Origin: VXMO01 sp034422835
GTDB taxonomy: Bacteria > Chloroflexota > Dehalococcoidia > UBA6926
NCBI GenBank assembly: GCA_034422835.1
Contig: DAOUJJ010000011.1
Coordinates: 1-64,000, forward strand
Direction: 5' to 3'
Length of the DNA: 64,000 bases
The translations under genes were made by a program, and so were the position numbers. Positions 44,486 to 52,898 of the stretch are shown here, piece by piece; the first letter of the stretch is position 1, and each line of letters begins with the position of its first letter. The notes beneath the pieces are model-generated. The model did no database searches, had not been told where the DNA came from, and worked only from the letters and a program-made list of their open reading frames with translations.

Positions 44486-44893
44486 TTGCTGTTCGTTGAC
44501 TCCGATGTGCTTTTGGACGCTGCCCTGGAACGCGATTCTCACTACGTCCCGTCGTTGCAGTTTCTTCAGTCCCTGAGGGAAGGGGCCGAGAAAGCATGCA
44601 CATCATGGCATGCCGTCGCAAACGTCCATTACTTCGCTCGGGCAGGAGGACGTGAGAGATTTGCTCGGGCATACATCGAAGACATGATTAGCTTCATCGA
44701 CATCGTTCCCACCGGCACAGACGACATTCGCTACGCCCTCTCACTCCCCATGTCCGACTTTGAAGATGCCATGCAGGTGGCTGCCGCAATCGCGGCAGGC
44801 GCTCGTCTGATCGTCACGCGGAATCTGGATGACTACGCTCAGTCTCCCATTCGCGTTATATCCCCGGCAGAAGCCGTCGCCGAATTATCCTGA
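44486..44893 (+). CDS. PIN-domain toxin (VapC-like)
   Basis: A 135-residue PIN protein. The acidic metal-binding positions are in FVDSDVLLD, SDFEDAMQVAAA and TRNLDDYAQSP. PIN toxins cut RNA, often tRNA or rRNA, and are held inactive by their antitoxin. The start is a TTG at 44486 or a nearby codon; a stop at 44471 limits extension. Uncommon start codons fit low toxin synthesis. Confidence 0.82.
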   Translation: MLFVDSDVLLDAALERDSHYVPSLQFLQSLREGAEKACTSWHAVANVHYFARAGGRERFARAYIEDMISFIDIVPTGTDDIRYALSLPMSDFEDAMQVAAAIAAGARLIVTRNLDDYAQSPIRVISPAEAVAELS

Positions 44894-44961
44894 ACCCCCA
44901 CTCTCCGCCATCGCGTCTGCCCTAGAGCACGCTGACGGCGTTAACACAAACACCGCCAGTG

Positions 44962-44990
44962 TTGCCTTTGACATTAAGCTGCATTAATAT
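44962..44990 (+). promoter_or_regulatory. Candidate promoter of the enoyl-CoA hydratase gene
   Basis: TTGCCT (44962-44967) and TAATAT (44985-44990) with a 17-base spacer. A TTGACA at 44968 has no well-spaced -10. Confidence 0.4.
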
Positions 44991-45031
44991 GAATCGAGTC
45001 AGGGGGTCTGACGGCGATAGGGGGATTAGTC

Positions 45032-45940
45032 ATGGACTACCAGAATCTGCTCTATGAGAAGCAGCGCAACGGCGTGCTCATCACGCTGAACCGCCCGGAG
45101 GTGATGAACGCCATCTCCGATGAGTTGGATATTGAGCTTCACCATGCCCTTGACGCCGCCGACGCCGACCCCGAGGTGCGCGCCATCGTCCTCACGGGAG
45201 CGGGGCAGGCCTTCTCCGCCGGATTCGACATCGCGGGCGGCGGCGCAGACTACGAATGGCCGTACGGCCTACCCAAGGGCTCAAACGTGGCTGCGGAGAT
45301 CGACCGCTGGCGCACGCGCTTCTGGAAGAAGGAGCACGGCCGCATCGCCCGCGTCATCGACGAAATTGACACGCCGATCATCGCTGTTGTCAGCGGCTGG
45401 TGCATGGGTGGCGGCTCCTGGTATGCGCTGACCTCTCACATCACCATCGCGGCGGAGGACGCCGTCTTTGGGCAGGTTGAAGTCCGCATGATCTCTGACG
45501 ATAACTACATCTGGATCCACCACGCCGGCTACAAGAACGGCCTGCGGTATGCCCTCACCGGCGACCACATCGATGCGCAAGAGGCGCTCCGCATCGGCAT
45601 CGTCAACAAGGTCGTCCCCACTAAGGACGACGCGCTGGAAGAGGCTTTTCAACTGGTAGAGCGGCTCGCCCTCGTGAGCCCTGAGACAGTGAAGATCAAC
45701 CTTGCGGTGGCCATGCGCGGCCTTGAAACGATGGGCCTCCATAACGTCATGCGTTACAACTCAGAGCTTGCCGCCGCCGTCATCATCTCCAAGCGCGAGG
45801 AATATACCCGGCCGCTTGAGGAGGCGCGCCAGGAAGGCGGTCTTCGAGCATTCATCCGCAAGCGTGACGAGCCGTTCCAGCCTGAGCCGTTCGGTCCTCG
45901 CTCCGCCAAGGCGCGAGAAGAGCGCGAAAAGGGCTCATGA
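45032..45940 (+). CDS. Enoyl-CoA hydratase/isomerase family protein
   Basis: A 302-residue crotonase-fold protein. ITLNRPEVMNAISDEL, the oxyanion-hole AFSAGFDIAGGG and VSGWCMGGGSWYAL are typical. The usual catalytic glutamate region reads AVFGQVEVRMISDDNY, so the exact reaction (hydration, isomerisation or other) is uncertain. The C-terminal arm is longer than the 260-residue norm. Such paralogs are abundant in marine Chloroflexota. It is flanked by a toxin module and a gene-poor stretch. Confidence 0.88.
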   Translation: MDYQNLLYEKQRNGVLITLNRPEVMNAISDELDIELHHALDAADADPEVRAIVLTGAGQAFSAGFDIAGGGADYEWPYGLPKGSNVAAEIDRWRTRFWKKEHGRIARVIDEIDTPIIAVVSGWCMGGGSWYALTSHITIAAEDAVFGQVEVRMISDDNYIWIHHAGYKNGLRYALTGDHIDAQEALRIGIVNKVVPTKDDALEEAFQLVERLALVSPETVKINLAVAMRGLETMGLHNVMRYNSELAAAVIISKREEYTRPLEEARQEGGLRAFIRKRDEPFQPEPFGPRSAKAREEREKGS

Positions 45941-46341
45941 TCTGCGCTAGAGGGAGCGGCGGGCTGTGAGCCTCCTCCGTTTCGCCGCCGCGCCGGACAG
46001 CATCCCTTCTCGTACGACGCCTGAGCGAGTTGCTTTGGCGTATCTCAGTTGCGCACGCACGCGTTTGCGACTGCGTGCCTCCTCTTTGCTCACAATCCAA
46101 CCTGCCTCAGCTTCACAGAACTCACGCAGCGGCGTGGTTCTACTCAGCGTAAAGACCGAGAATCAGACCTCGACTGGTACCCTTCCCGCCGTCACGCCTG
46201 CCTGTGTCAGAACCATAGCCGCCCTCACGTCGCTCGCACGCAGGCGAAGGAACGGCTATACAGCTCCGCTCACGCCGGAGTCCTGCACTCTGGGGCAGGC
46301 GGCGTTTTGGCAGTACAAGCCGGAGAAAAGGTGTGTCTGCC
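45941..46341. other. Gene-poor stretch before the iron transporter
   Basis: About 400 bases hold no reading frame that resembles a protein on either strand. I see no tRNA, SRP RNA, RNase P or tmRNA signature and no clear riboswitch. It may be leader sequence or decayed coding DNA. Confidence 0.5.
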
Positions 46342-46521
46342 ATGACGCATCCACCCCGGAACAACTCTCACCATCACACGAGACGGCGGTGCATGGCCCG
46401 ACCGTTATCCGACACGCTCATCGACGCAGCCGACCGAGATTTCGGTCTGCATATCGACTGCCCCGATTACCGAACGCTCCAATTGGCGTTGAAAACCGTT
46501 TCTTCGTTCAATTGGAGGTAA
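46342..46521 (+). CDS. Small His-rich reading frame just upstream of the iron transporter
   Basis: A 59-codon frame from the ATG at 46342, with GGAGAAAAGG 10 bases upstream, ending in TAA three bases before the start of the binding-protein gene. Its stop codon overlaps that gene's GGAGG ribosome site, so translation would be coupled. The start NNSHHHTRRRC is rich in His, Arg and Cys; the rest resembles nothing I know. It could be a leader peptide, a small protein or chance. Confidence 0.35.
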   Translation: MTHPPRNNSHHHTRRRCMARPLSDTLIDAADRDFGLHIDCPDYRTLQLALKTVSSFNWR

Positions 46522-46524
46522 CTC

Positions 46525-47664
46525 ATGTTTCGGTTACTGATTGGACTCATTGGAGTCCTGCTATTGATTGCGGCGGTGGGTTGCGAAAGCGAACCTGATC
46601 CCACGGCCCGCCCCGCGCCCACGACCCCACCGGTGTCGACCTCGACGCCGCGCCCTGCCCCGACGAACACACCGGAATCAATGACGTCGACTTCCGGTCC
46701 AACCGCGACACCTGTCGTCATTGTTGAAGAGGCCGACCCCGGTGAGCTTGTGGTCTACTCCGGCCGCAGCGAAAGCCTGGTTGGCCCGATCATCGAGCAG
46801 TTCGCAGAGGCGACCGGCATCGATGTTAGCGTCAAGTACGGCAGCACGTCCGAAGTCGCCGCCACAATCCTCGAAGAGGGCGCAAACACACCGGCGGACA
46901 TCTTCTTCGCGCAGGACCCGGGCGGACTCGCAGCGGTGGAGTCGATGTTTGCGACACTGCCAAACGATGTACTGAGCCTCGTTCCCGCCAACTTCCGTTC
47001 GCCGGACGGCAAGTGGATAGGACTGTCGGGACGAGCGCGCGTCATCGTGTACAACACACGCACCGTTTCACCGAATGAATTGCCCGCTGACCTGCGCGGG
47101 TTTACGGATCCGAAATGGCAGGGCCGCATCGGCTGGCCGCCCACCAACGGTTCATTCCAGGCCATGGTGACGGCAATGCGCGTCATCTGGGGCGAGGATG
47201 AAACACGGGCATGGCTGGAGGGAATCCTGGCGAATAACCCGCAGATCTACCCCAAGAACACGCCAACGGTTGCGGCAGCCGGCGCGGGGGAGATCGACGT
47301 TGGATTCGTCAATCACTACTACCTCTACCGCTTCCTGGCTGAAGAGGGCGAGGGCTTTGCGGCGCGCAACGCCCACCTCTCCGGCGGCGGGCCCGGCGCG
47401 ATGATCCTCGTGGCCGGAGCGGGAGTGCTGGACGATTCCGCGAATAGCGAGAACGCAATCAAGTTCATTGAGTTCATGCTGTCGCCCGTCGCCCAGCAAT
47501 ACTTTGCCGGATCGACCTACGAGTACCCGCTCGTTGAGGGCGTTAACGTCAACCGGCTGCTGACGCCGCTGGACGCAATCAACGCGCCCGAGGTGGACAT
47601 GGCAGACCTTGGAGACCTTGAGGGCACGCTCGACCTGCTGCGTGACACAGGGGTGCTTCCCTAG
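46525..47664 (+). CDS. Ferric-iron ABC transporter binding lipoprotein (FbpA-like)
   Basis: A 379-residue lipoprotein: hydrophobic signal ending in IAAVGC (cysteine about 20), a Pro/Thr-rich linker to about 70, then the binding fold starting ELVVYSGRSESLV. The double tyrosine of iron-binding FbpA/IdiA proteins is present in GFVNHYYLY. It would capture Fe3+ outside the membrane and deliver it to the permease. Its stop abuts the permease start directly. Confidence 0.9.
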   Translation: MFRLLIGLIGVLLLIAAVGCESEPDPTARPAPTTPPVSTSTPRPAPTNTPESMTSTSGPTATPVVIVEEADPGELVVYSGRSESLVGPIIEQFAEATGIDVSVKYGSTSEVAATILEEGANTPADIFFAQDPGGLAAVESMFATLPNDVLSLVPANFRSPDGKWIGLSGRARVIVYNTRTVSPNELPADLRGFTDPKWQGRIGWPPTNGSFQAMVTAMRVIWGEDETRAWLEGILANNPQIYPKNTPTVAAAGAGEIDVGFVNHYYLYRFLAEEGEGFAARNAHLSGGGPGAMILVAGAGVLDDSANSENAIKFIEFMLSPVAQQYFAGSTYEYPLVEGVNVNRLLTPLDAINAPEVDMADLGDLEGTLDLLRDTGVLP

Positions 47665-49299
47665 ATGAGCACAACGGCGGTCGACCTTGGGAACGAACGC
47701 GCTGTCTCCAGGCGCGCCCGGGGTCGGCCGCCGCTGTCACTTGCACTGTCCGCTTCACTCCTCGGGGCGGCCGTGTTATTGCCCGTCATCTACCTGGGCA
47801 TTCGGACGTTTGAGGCGGGATCAGAAACGCTGGTAGACGTCCTGGTTCGCCCCCGCGTTGGGGCCATCATCCTTCGCAGCTTTGTGCTCGTGGCGATTGT
47901 CGCAGCCGCGTCCGCCGTCCTGGCGCTTGCCCTGGGCTGGCTTATCGAACGGACAGACTTGCCTCTGCGCCGTATGTGGAGCGTTCTCACCGCCCTGCCG
48001 CTCGTCATTCCCAGCTACATCATGGCGTTCCTGTTTATCTCCGTTTTTGCGCCGCGCGGCATGGCACAGCGAATCGTCGCAGAACCGTTCGGCATCCAGG
48101 AGATACCGTCGTTTTATGGATTGCCCGGCGCCGCCATTGTCATAATCCTTGTGACGTATCCGTACACGCTGCTGACGGTTCGCGCCGCCCTGAGAGGATC
48201 GGGCCGCGCGCTCGAAGACGCGTCACGCACGCTGGGCAAGGGGCCGTGGGAAACGTTTTTTCGCGTCACCCTGCCACAGCTGAGGCCCGCTCTCGCCTCC
48301 GGCAGCCTGCTGGTCGCGCTCTACACCATCAGTGATTTCGGCGCGGTCTCATTGCTCCGGTTCGAGACCTTTACCTGGGCCATCTACGTCCAATACACCA
48401 GCTACGTTGACCGAACTGCCGCCGCCGCGCTGTCATTGGTGCTCGTCGGCTTTGCCATCGTGATATTCCTCGCCGCAACGAGGGTTCATGGTGAACAGGC
48501 GCTTGAGGAAACGCATCAGGCGGAGCTTGGCGGCGCGGACCAACCGTCGGTCCCGCTGGGCAGATGGAAATACCCTGCCCTTGCGTTCTGCTCACTGACC
48601 ACGTTCGTTGCGCTGGTCATCCCGATGGCCGTTCTCCTGTTCTGGCTCATTCGCGGCGTAAGCGCAGGCGAGGAATTGGGCGCCGTCTGGGGTCCCGCCA
48701 TCAACTCTGCGATGGTCTCAGGCGCGGCGGCCATAGTCGCCGTGGCGGCAGCGCTGCCGGTGGTTGTTCTCGCCGTGCGCTTTCCCGGGTTCTTTAGCAG
48801 CGCGATCGATCGTGTGAGCCACATGGGCTTCGCGCTGCCCGGCCTCGTGATCGCCCTTGCCCTTGTCTTCTTTGGTTCTCGACTGGCCCCCGCCCTCTAC
48901 CAGACGCACGTCATGCTGATCTTCGCGTACCTGGTGTTGTTCGTGCCGGTGGCGATGGGGCCCCTGCGCTCATCCCTGTTCCAGGTCAACCCGCGTGTCG
49001 AGGAAGTCGGCAGAACTCTTGGTAAGCGCCCTTTACACGTGTTTAGTACAATTACAATGCCTCTGCTGCGCCCCGGCATCCTCGCCGGCAGCGCGCTCGT
49101 ATTCCTAAGCGCTATGAAGGAGCTTCCAGCCACCTTGCTTCTCAGTCCACTCGATTTCGGCAACCTCGCAACCAGGGTCTGGGCCGCAAGTTCAGAGGCG
49201 TTCTTTGCGCAAGCCGCCCTACCCGCCCTGCTGCTTGTTGTCATTTCCGCCCTCCCGATGGTTTTCCTCATCGGCCGAGGCAGGAGCCGACGCGCATGA
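47665..49299 (+). CDS. Iron ABC transporter permease (FbpB-like)
   Basis: A 544-residue permease with about 12 hydrophobic segments in two repeated halves. Each half has an EAA loop: LEDASRTLGKGPWETFFRVT and VEEVGRTLGKRPLHVFSTIT, the contact sites for the ATPase. This duplicated form is typical of ferric-iron transporters. It begins the base after the binding-protein stop and overlaps the ATPase gene by 4 bases. Confidence 0.92.
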   Translation: MSTTAVDLGNERAVSRRARGRPPLSLALSASLLGAAVLLPVIYLGIRTFEAGSETLVDVLVRPRVGAIILRSFVLVAIVAAASAVLALALGWLIERTDLPLRRMWSVLTALPLVIPSYIMAFLFISVFAPRGMAQRIVAEPFGIQEIPSFYGLPGAAIVIILVTYPYTLLTVRAALRGSGRALEDASRTLGKGPWETFFRVTLPQLRPALASGSLLVALYTISDFGAVSLLRFETFTWAIYVQYTSYVDRTAAAALSLVLVGFAIVIFLAATRVHGEQALEETHQAELGGADQPSVPLGRWKYPALAFCSLTTFVALVIPMAVLLFWLIRGVSAGEELGAVWGPAINSAMVSGAAAIVAVAAALPVVVLAVRFPGFFSSAIDRVSHMGFALPGLVIALALVFFGSRLAPALYQTHVMLIFAYLVLFVPVAMGPLRSSLFQVNPRVEEVGRTLGKRPLHVFSTITMPLLRPGILAGSALVFLSAMKELPATLLLSPLDFGNLATRVWAASSEAFFAQAALPALLLVVISALPMVFLIGRGRSRRA

Positions 49300-50381
49300 C
49301 AAGCCTCGAACAGTCTGAAAATGTCATGCTCCGCTGCGTTGGGGTGACGAAGCAGTACGCGCCCTCCGGCGCGGGGGCGCGCGATGTTTCCCTTGAGGTC
49401 ACGGAGGGGCAGATTCTCGCGCTCGTCGGCCCAAGCGGCTGCGGCAAGACCACGCTGCTGCGCGTCATTGCCGGTCTTGAAAACCCTGACGCGGGGACTG
49501 TCGAGGTGGACGGCAAGACGGTCACGGCGAAAGACGTCTTCGTACAGCCGGAATATCGCAGCGTGGGTTTCGTCTTCCAGGACTATGCCCTCTTTCCGCA
49601 CATGACTGTCGCCAAGAACATCCTGTACGGACTGCCAAAGAACGCCGCCGGCCGTGAGGAGCGCATGGACGAACTGCTGACGCTCGTCGGGTTGAGCGGG
49701 ATGCAGAACCGACGCCCCCATGAACTCTCCGGCGGCGAGCGGCAGAGGGTGGCGCTCGCCCGCGCGCTCGCTCCTGCGCCAAAGATCCTGCTGATGGATG
49801 AACCGTTCTCAAATCTTGATCCCAACCTGAGCGCCCGCTTGCAGCTGGAGGTGCGTGAAATCCTGCTTGAGGCGGGCATCACGGTGGTTTTCGTGACGCA
49901 CGATCAGGAGGCGGCATTGTCCATGGGTGATGTCATCGCCGTCATGGATCGAGGACGCATCCAGCAGGTCGGAGCGCCGGACATGGCATTCCACCGCCCC
50001 GTCAACCGCTTCGTCGCCGCGTTCCTCGGAGAGGCCGACTTCATCCCGGCAGAGCCGACGGCAGTTGAATCACGAGTGTTGACGGAGCTGGGAGAGGCGG
50101 AGGTGACCGGCGGGTTGACGCTTGATGGCGAGGCCGACGTGGACTTGATGGTGAGGCCGGAAGACCTGTCTATCAGCGCGGATGATATTGGAAACGGTCG
50201 CGTCGTTGGGCGGATTTTCAGCGGGGCATTCTACGGATACAACGTGGAATTGGATTCCGGGGTTGTGTGCCGCGCCATGGCCTCCCATGCAAACGCCATC
50301 GAGGTGGGGGCGCGGGTGAGTCTTCGCATCACCGCAGGCCATCCCCTGCCCGCCTTTCCCCGAGAAGCACGCGAGTACTGA
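49296..50381 (+). CDS. Iron ABC transporter ATPase (FbpC-like)
   Basis: A 361-residue ATPase. Walker A GPSGCGKTT, Q-loop FVFQDYALFP, signature LSGGERQRV, Walker B ILLMDEPFSNLD and H-loop VTHDQEA are all seen. Residues about 240-361 form the regulatory TOBE domain. Its 3' end (ITAGHPLPAFPREAREY) is partly duplicated at 52713-52761 beyond a small island. In the other copy the frame would end in AFPREPARSP. Confidence 0.92.
   Translation: MTSLEQSENVMLRCVGVTKQYAPSGAGARDVSLEVTEGQILALVGPSGCGKTTLLRVIAGLENPDAGTVEVDGKTVTAKDVFVQPEYRSVGFVFQDYALFPHMTVAKNILYGLPKNAAGREERMDELLTLVGLSGMQNRRPHELSGGERQRVALARALAPAPKILLMDEPFSNLDPNLSARLQLEVREILLEAGITVVFVTHDQEAALSMGDVIAVMDRGRIQQVGAPDMAFHRPVNRFVAAFLGEADFIPAEPTAVESRVLTELGEAEVTGGLTLDGEADVDLMVRPEDLSISADDIGNGRVVGRIFSGAFYGYNVELDSGVVCRAMASHANAIEVGARVSLRITAGHPLPAFPREAREY
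50311..50359 (+). repeat. Direct repeat, left copy (within the fbpC 3' end)
   Basis: 49 bases beginning CGCGGGTGAGTCTTCGCATC match 52713-52761 with one mismatch. Weaker similarity continues for about 8 bases. The copies lie 2402 bases apart and bracket four accessory genes. Confidence 0.9.
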
Positions 50382-50398
50382 ATGCAGTAAGCTGGCCT

Positions 50399-51352
50399 TT
50401 ACGAGTCTCTATCCCTCTTTGCCCGCCAGCCTCGGCAGCGAATCTTTGAGCATCGCCATCTATCCTCATGAGTAATCATAAATCCGTCGCATACAAGGCA
50501 TCTAGGAGAGGGATCTATACTAAATCGGCCAGGCGCACGACCGCTTTCCACATTCATAGCAGCCTTCCGGCTCAAATGCACGAGGTCCGCTAAAGATACT
50601 AGGCGCATTCTTCGTGTCACTCCTGATAGCCAAATCGCTTCCTCAGTGAATCCTGAAGACGATACAAGAATCGCTTCGTTATAGTCTCTAAGAGAACGCC
50701 CAAGCCGTCGTGCCTTGGAACGTTGGTACACAGGCAACCGCTCCATCCGACGCACTTCGTCAAGATCATCAACATCTTTTCGGTCAATTGGTTTGCTATG
50801 TGCCTTGCACTGAACGACAGTGATTATGTCATCAATAGTTAAGAGCAAATCAATACCACCATCCCCATAGGGATACGTAAGGCTTACGTCATAACCTAGA
50901 TCGCTATACAGCAACCCCACTTCTGTCTCGAACTCTCGCCAGTCGAGTGAAAGCCAAAAGTCTTCATGAAATCGCTGTCTGGCTAAGCCCAGTCTATCCC
51001 TGTGGTTAATCTCTCCCAGCCGGCCCAAAAAGTCTTCCCGATCAGCCTTGTATTCTTTATAAGCCTGTTCGAATTGCTTGCTCTTTGCGATAATTGTTTC
51101 GGTCAACACAAGGGGCGTCTCTGTAGGTGTAGGTGCAGGAGGAGGATCAAATAACCAGCTCCGAATTTTCTCAATGATGCCCGTACCTTGAGGCTGCGGG
51201 GCTACCTGCGTAACTTCCTGCTCCTCGGGCTCCTGCACCTCATCTTTGTATACCCACTTCAAATAGAGTTTGTATTCTCGGTAAGTAAGGCCAAACCACC
51301 AAAGCGACGGTGGCATAGGAAGATCAATATCCTCCTTGTCATAGACTCCCAT
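50399..51352 (-). CDS. Mrr-like restriction endonuclease with C-terminal zinc finger
   Basis: A 317-residue protein. Residues about 1-110 are a Pro/Glu-rich N-terminal part. A PD-(D/E)XK-type Mrr nuclease domain follows: WREFETEVGLLYSDLGYDV, then GDGGIDLLL and VVQCKAH, giving the D and QxK catalytic set. The C-terminus holds a four-cysteine finger (CLVC and CSKIRC), as in topoisomerase tails. Mrr-type enzymes cut modified DNA. ATG 51352 is chosen for GGAGGAGAAGG just upstream. It is divergent from the XRE regulator and probably shares its operator. Confidence 0.82.
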   Translation of the reverse strand: MGVYDKEDIDLPMPPSLWWFGLTYREYKLYLKWVYKDEVQEPEEQEVTQVAPQPQGTGIIEKIRSWLFDPPPAPTPTETPLVLTETIIAKSKQFEQAYKEYKADREDFLGRLGEINHRDRLGLARQRFHEDFWLSLDWREFETEVGLLYSDLGYDVSLTYPYGDGGIDLLLTIDDIITVVQCKAHSKPIDRKDVDDLDEVRRMERLPVYQRSKARRLGRSLRDYNEAILVSSSGFTEEAIWLSGVTRRMRLVSLADLVHLSRKAAMNVESGRAPGRFSIDPSPRCLVCDGFMITHEDRWRCSKIRCRGWRAKRDRDS

Positions 51353-51410
51353 TACCTTCTCCTCCACCTAACCCAGCAACTCTCCATGCATTCTCGCCGG
51401 AACGGGGTGT

Positions 51411-51426
51411 TTGCGCAATTGCGCAA
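51411..51426. promoter_or_regulatory. 16-bp perfect palindrome, operator O1
   Basis: TTGCGCAATTGCGCAA lies between the divergent endonuclease (start 51352) and XRE (start 51447) genes. The same TTGCG-N6-CGCAA form recurs at 52367. A helix-turn-helix repressor is encoded next to it, making it a likely operator. Confidence 0.7.
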
Positions 51427-51446
51427 CTTAATGGAAAATAGTGGGT

Positions 51447-51746
51447 ATGAGTGCCGCTGAGCCCATAGGTGAACGAATTAGGCACGAACGCTTGCAGCGG
51501 GACATGACTCAGCGTGAACTCGCCAACCAGGTGGGTGTCGGAGTACCCTACATATCCAAAATCGAGGCTGGTCGGGAGAGGCCGAGCGATGAAGTGCTAC
51601 GCAAGGTAGCAGAGGTCTTTGAGTGGAACGTAGATGAGTTCCTTTTGGCTGCAGGGAGATTGCCTGCTGACTTGATAGATGAGTTCGCGTCTGACCCCCG
51701 AGCAGCGCTTGAATACCTGAGAAGGTGGAGGTCCACTGACAACTGA
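51447..51746 (+). CDS. XRE-family transcriptional regulator
   Basis: A 99-residue protein with a Cro/CI-type helix-turn-helix (about 10-65: IRHERLQRDMTQRELA, then VPYISKIEAGRERPSDE) and a short dimerisation tail. Its TGA overlaps the ATG of the ImmA gene by one base. In this pairing the peptidase usually cleaves the regulator to release repression, as with ImmR/ImmA of ICEBs1. It probably binds the TTGCG-N6-CGCAA sites. Confidence 0.88.
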   Translation: MSAAEPIGERIRHERLQRDMTQRELANQVGVGVPYISKIEAGRERPSDEVLRKVAEVFEWNVDEFLLAAGRLPADLIDEFASDPRAALEYLRRWRSTDN

Positions 51747-52336
51747 TGCCACGCCGAACTTTTCCTCGCACAGACGAGCATCACGCAAAGGCCGCAACAC
51801 AAGTGTTTTTGAAGCACTCAGCTACGACTGGAACAACTATTGCGTTGCCGATACCGATTGAGATGATTATTGAAAAGACTTATGGCCTAACTATCTCGTG
51901 GGAGGAACTAAAGGAAGCCGAGGGCGAGAGTTTACTTGGCGCCCTAGCACCACGAGCCCGTAAGATAATATTGAATTCACGTCACCAAGCTATGTTCGAA
52001 GAGTTCATAGGGCCCGAGCGGTTCACGCTTGCCCACGAGTTGGCGCACTGGATCTACGACGCGGACTCGCCTGAACAACTAACGTTTGAACTGAACCAAG
52101 TGGATGAGGATATCCACTGTCACCATCACGAATCACCGGGGCTAACAGAGACTCTGCGAGTCAGAGAGATGAACGCCAACAAGCTTGCGGCTCATATCCT
52201 GATGCCTGACAACCTGGTTATGCAGGCCTATCACGGCGGACAAATCTGTGATCTCACTGAAACCGCTCGAAATTGGGGGGTGTCTCGGACCGCGTTACAG
52301 ATTCGCCTTGAGAGTATGGGCCTATCACTGCTCTAG
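51746..52336 (+). CDS. ImmA/IrrE-type metallopeptidase
   Basis: A 196-residue protein with the zinc-binding HExxH in LAHELAHWIYD (about 98-102 for the core) and a downstream EMNANKLAAHILMP helix typical of the family. It likely degrades the upstream XRE repressor in response to a signal such as DNA damage. Translation is coupled by the one-base overlap. Confidence 0.88.
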   Translation: MPRRTFPRTDEHHAKAATQVFLKHSATTGTTIALPIPIEMIIEKTYGLTISWEELKEAEGESLLGALAPRARKIILNSRHQAMFEEFIGPERFTLAHELAHWIYDADSPEQLTFELNQVDEDIHCHHHESPGLTETLRVREMNANKLAAHILMPDNLVMQAYHGGQICDLTETARNWGVSRTALQIRLESMGLSLL

Positions 52337-52366
52337 GATAGCGAGTCCGGAATCCGCTCTGAGGAC

Positions 52367-52382
52367 TTGCGTCATCACGCAA
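52367..52382. promoter_or_regulatory. Second TTGCG-N6-CGCAA site, operator O2
   Basis: TTGCGTCATCACGCAA is a 16-base palindrome with one unmatched pair, of the same form as O1. It lies 55 bases before the DUF3892 gene. Another half-site TGCGCAAT is at 52401-52408. Confidence 0.6.
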
Positions 52383-52436
52383 CAATTGTTATTGTGTGTG
52401 TGCGCAATAACACAAAGATACTCTAAGGAGGGAACG

Positions 52437-52691
52437 ATGGCAGATCTACGGGTAACTATGACGGGCAAGACGCTGTCGGGAGCCATAACTTCGTTGTGCG
52501 GGGGATGGGGTCAGGCCGCTGTCTGGCAAGCGATCAATTACATTGAGTCTCATACGCATACATTCTATGTTCGAGATACATATGGGCAGAGGGCAGACAT
52601 TCATGTGGTCAACGGCCCTCTAGGGAAGTACTTGCGTACTGACCCAAATTCGAGTTGCTCGGATAACCTACAGACCCTTCCCAATTGCTGA
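52437..52691 (+). CDS. DUF3892-like small protein
   Basis: An 84-residue protein. The central strand pattern HTFYVRD, ADIHVV and the C-terminal KYLRTDPNSSCSDNLQTLPNC follow DUF3892, whose members end in RTD-x(n)-DNL-x2-LP. Function unknown; these small proteins often sit in phage, plasmid or toxin-related contexts. A strong AAGGAGGG lies 6 bases upstream, and an O2 operator sits before it, so the XRE repressor may hold it silent. Confidence 0.75.
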   Translation: MADLRVTMTGKTLSGAITSLCGGWGQAAVWQAINYIESHTHTFYVRDTYGQRADIHVVNGPLGKYLRTDPNSSCSDNLQTLPNC

Positions 52692-52712
52692 GGCTCGTGT
52701 CCTTCTACAGCG

Positions 52713-52761
52713 CGCGGGTGAGTCTTCGCATCACTGCAGGCCATCCCCTGCCCGCCTTTCC
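52713..52761 (+). repeat. Direct repeat, right copy (fbpC 3'-end remnant)
   Basis: Matches 50311-50359 at 48 of 49 positions. Read in the fbpC frame it continues PRE-PARSP to a TGA in CCCTGA, so it looks like a former end of fbpC. Confidence 0.88.
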
Positions 52762-52775
52762 GCGGGAACCTGCCC

Positions 52776-52833
52776 GTTCGCCCTGAGCCTGTCGAAGGGT
52801 GAACCATCATGGTTCGACAAGCTCACCACGAAC
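52776..52833. repeat. Palindromic CTTGTCGAA repeat, head-to-head pair
   Basis: CGTTCGCCCTGAGCCTGTCGAA is followed by its near inverse TTCGACAAGCTCACCACGAACG, giving an imperfect hairpin with an 11-base loop region. Both arms are intergenic. Confidence 0.8.
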
Positions 52834-52898
52834 GGCACGGCCCACCTTGCCCCGCTGCCGTGCGCCGACTATAATCCGCTACACGGAGGCACGGGACA

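Noticed and set aside
45941..46524. Riboswitch or Fur box before the iron transporter
   Set aside because: No known riboswitch consensus or GATAAT-type palindrome was seen there.
45966..46598. Plus-strand 210-codon frame upstream of and into the binding-protein gene
   Set aside because: Composition is not protein-like, and it overlaps the start of a clear lipoprotein gene in another frame.
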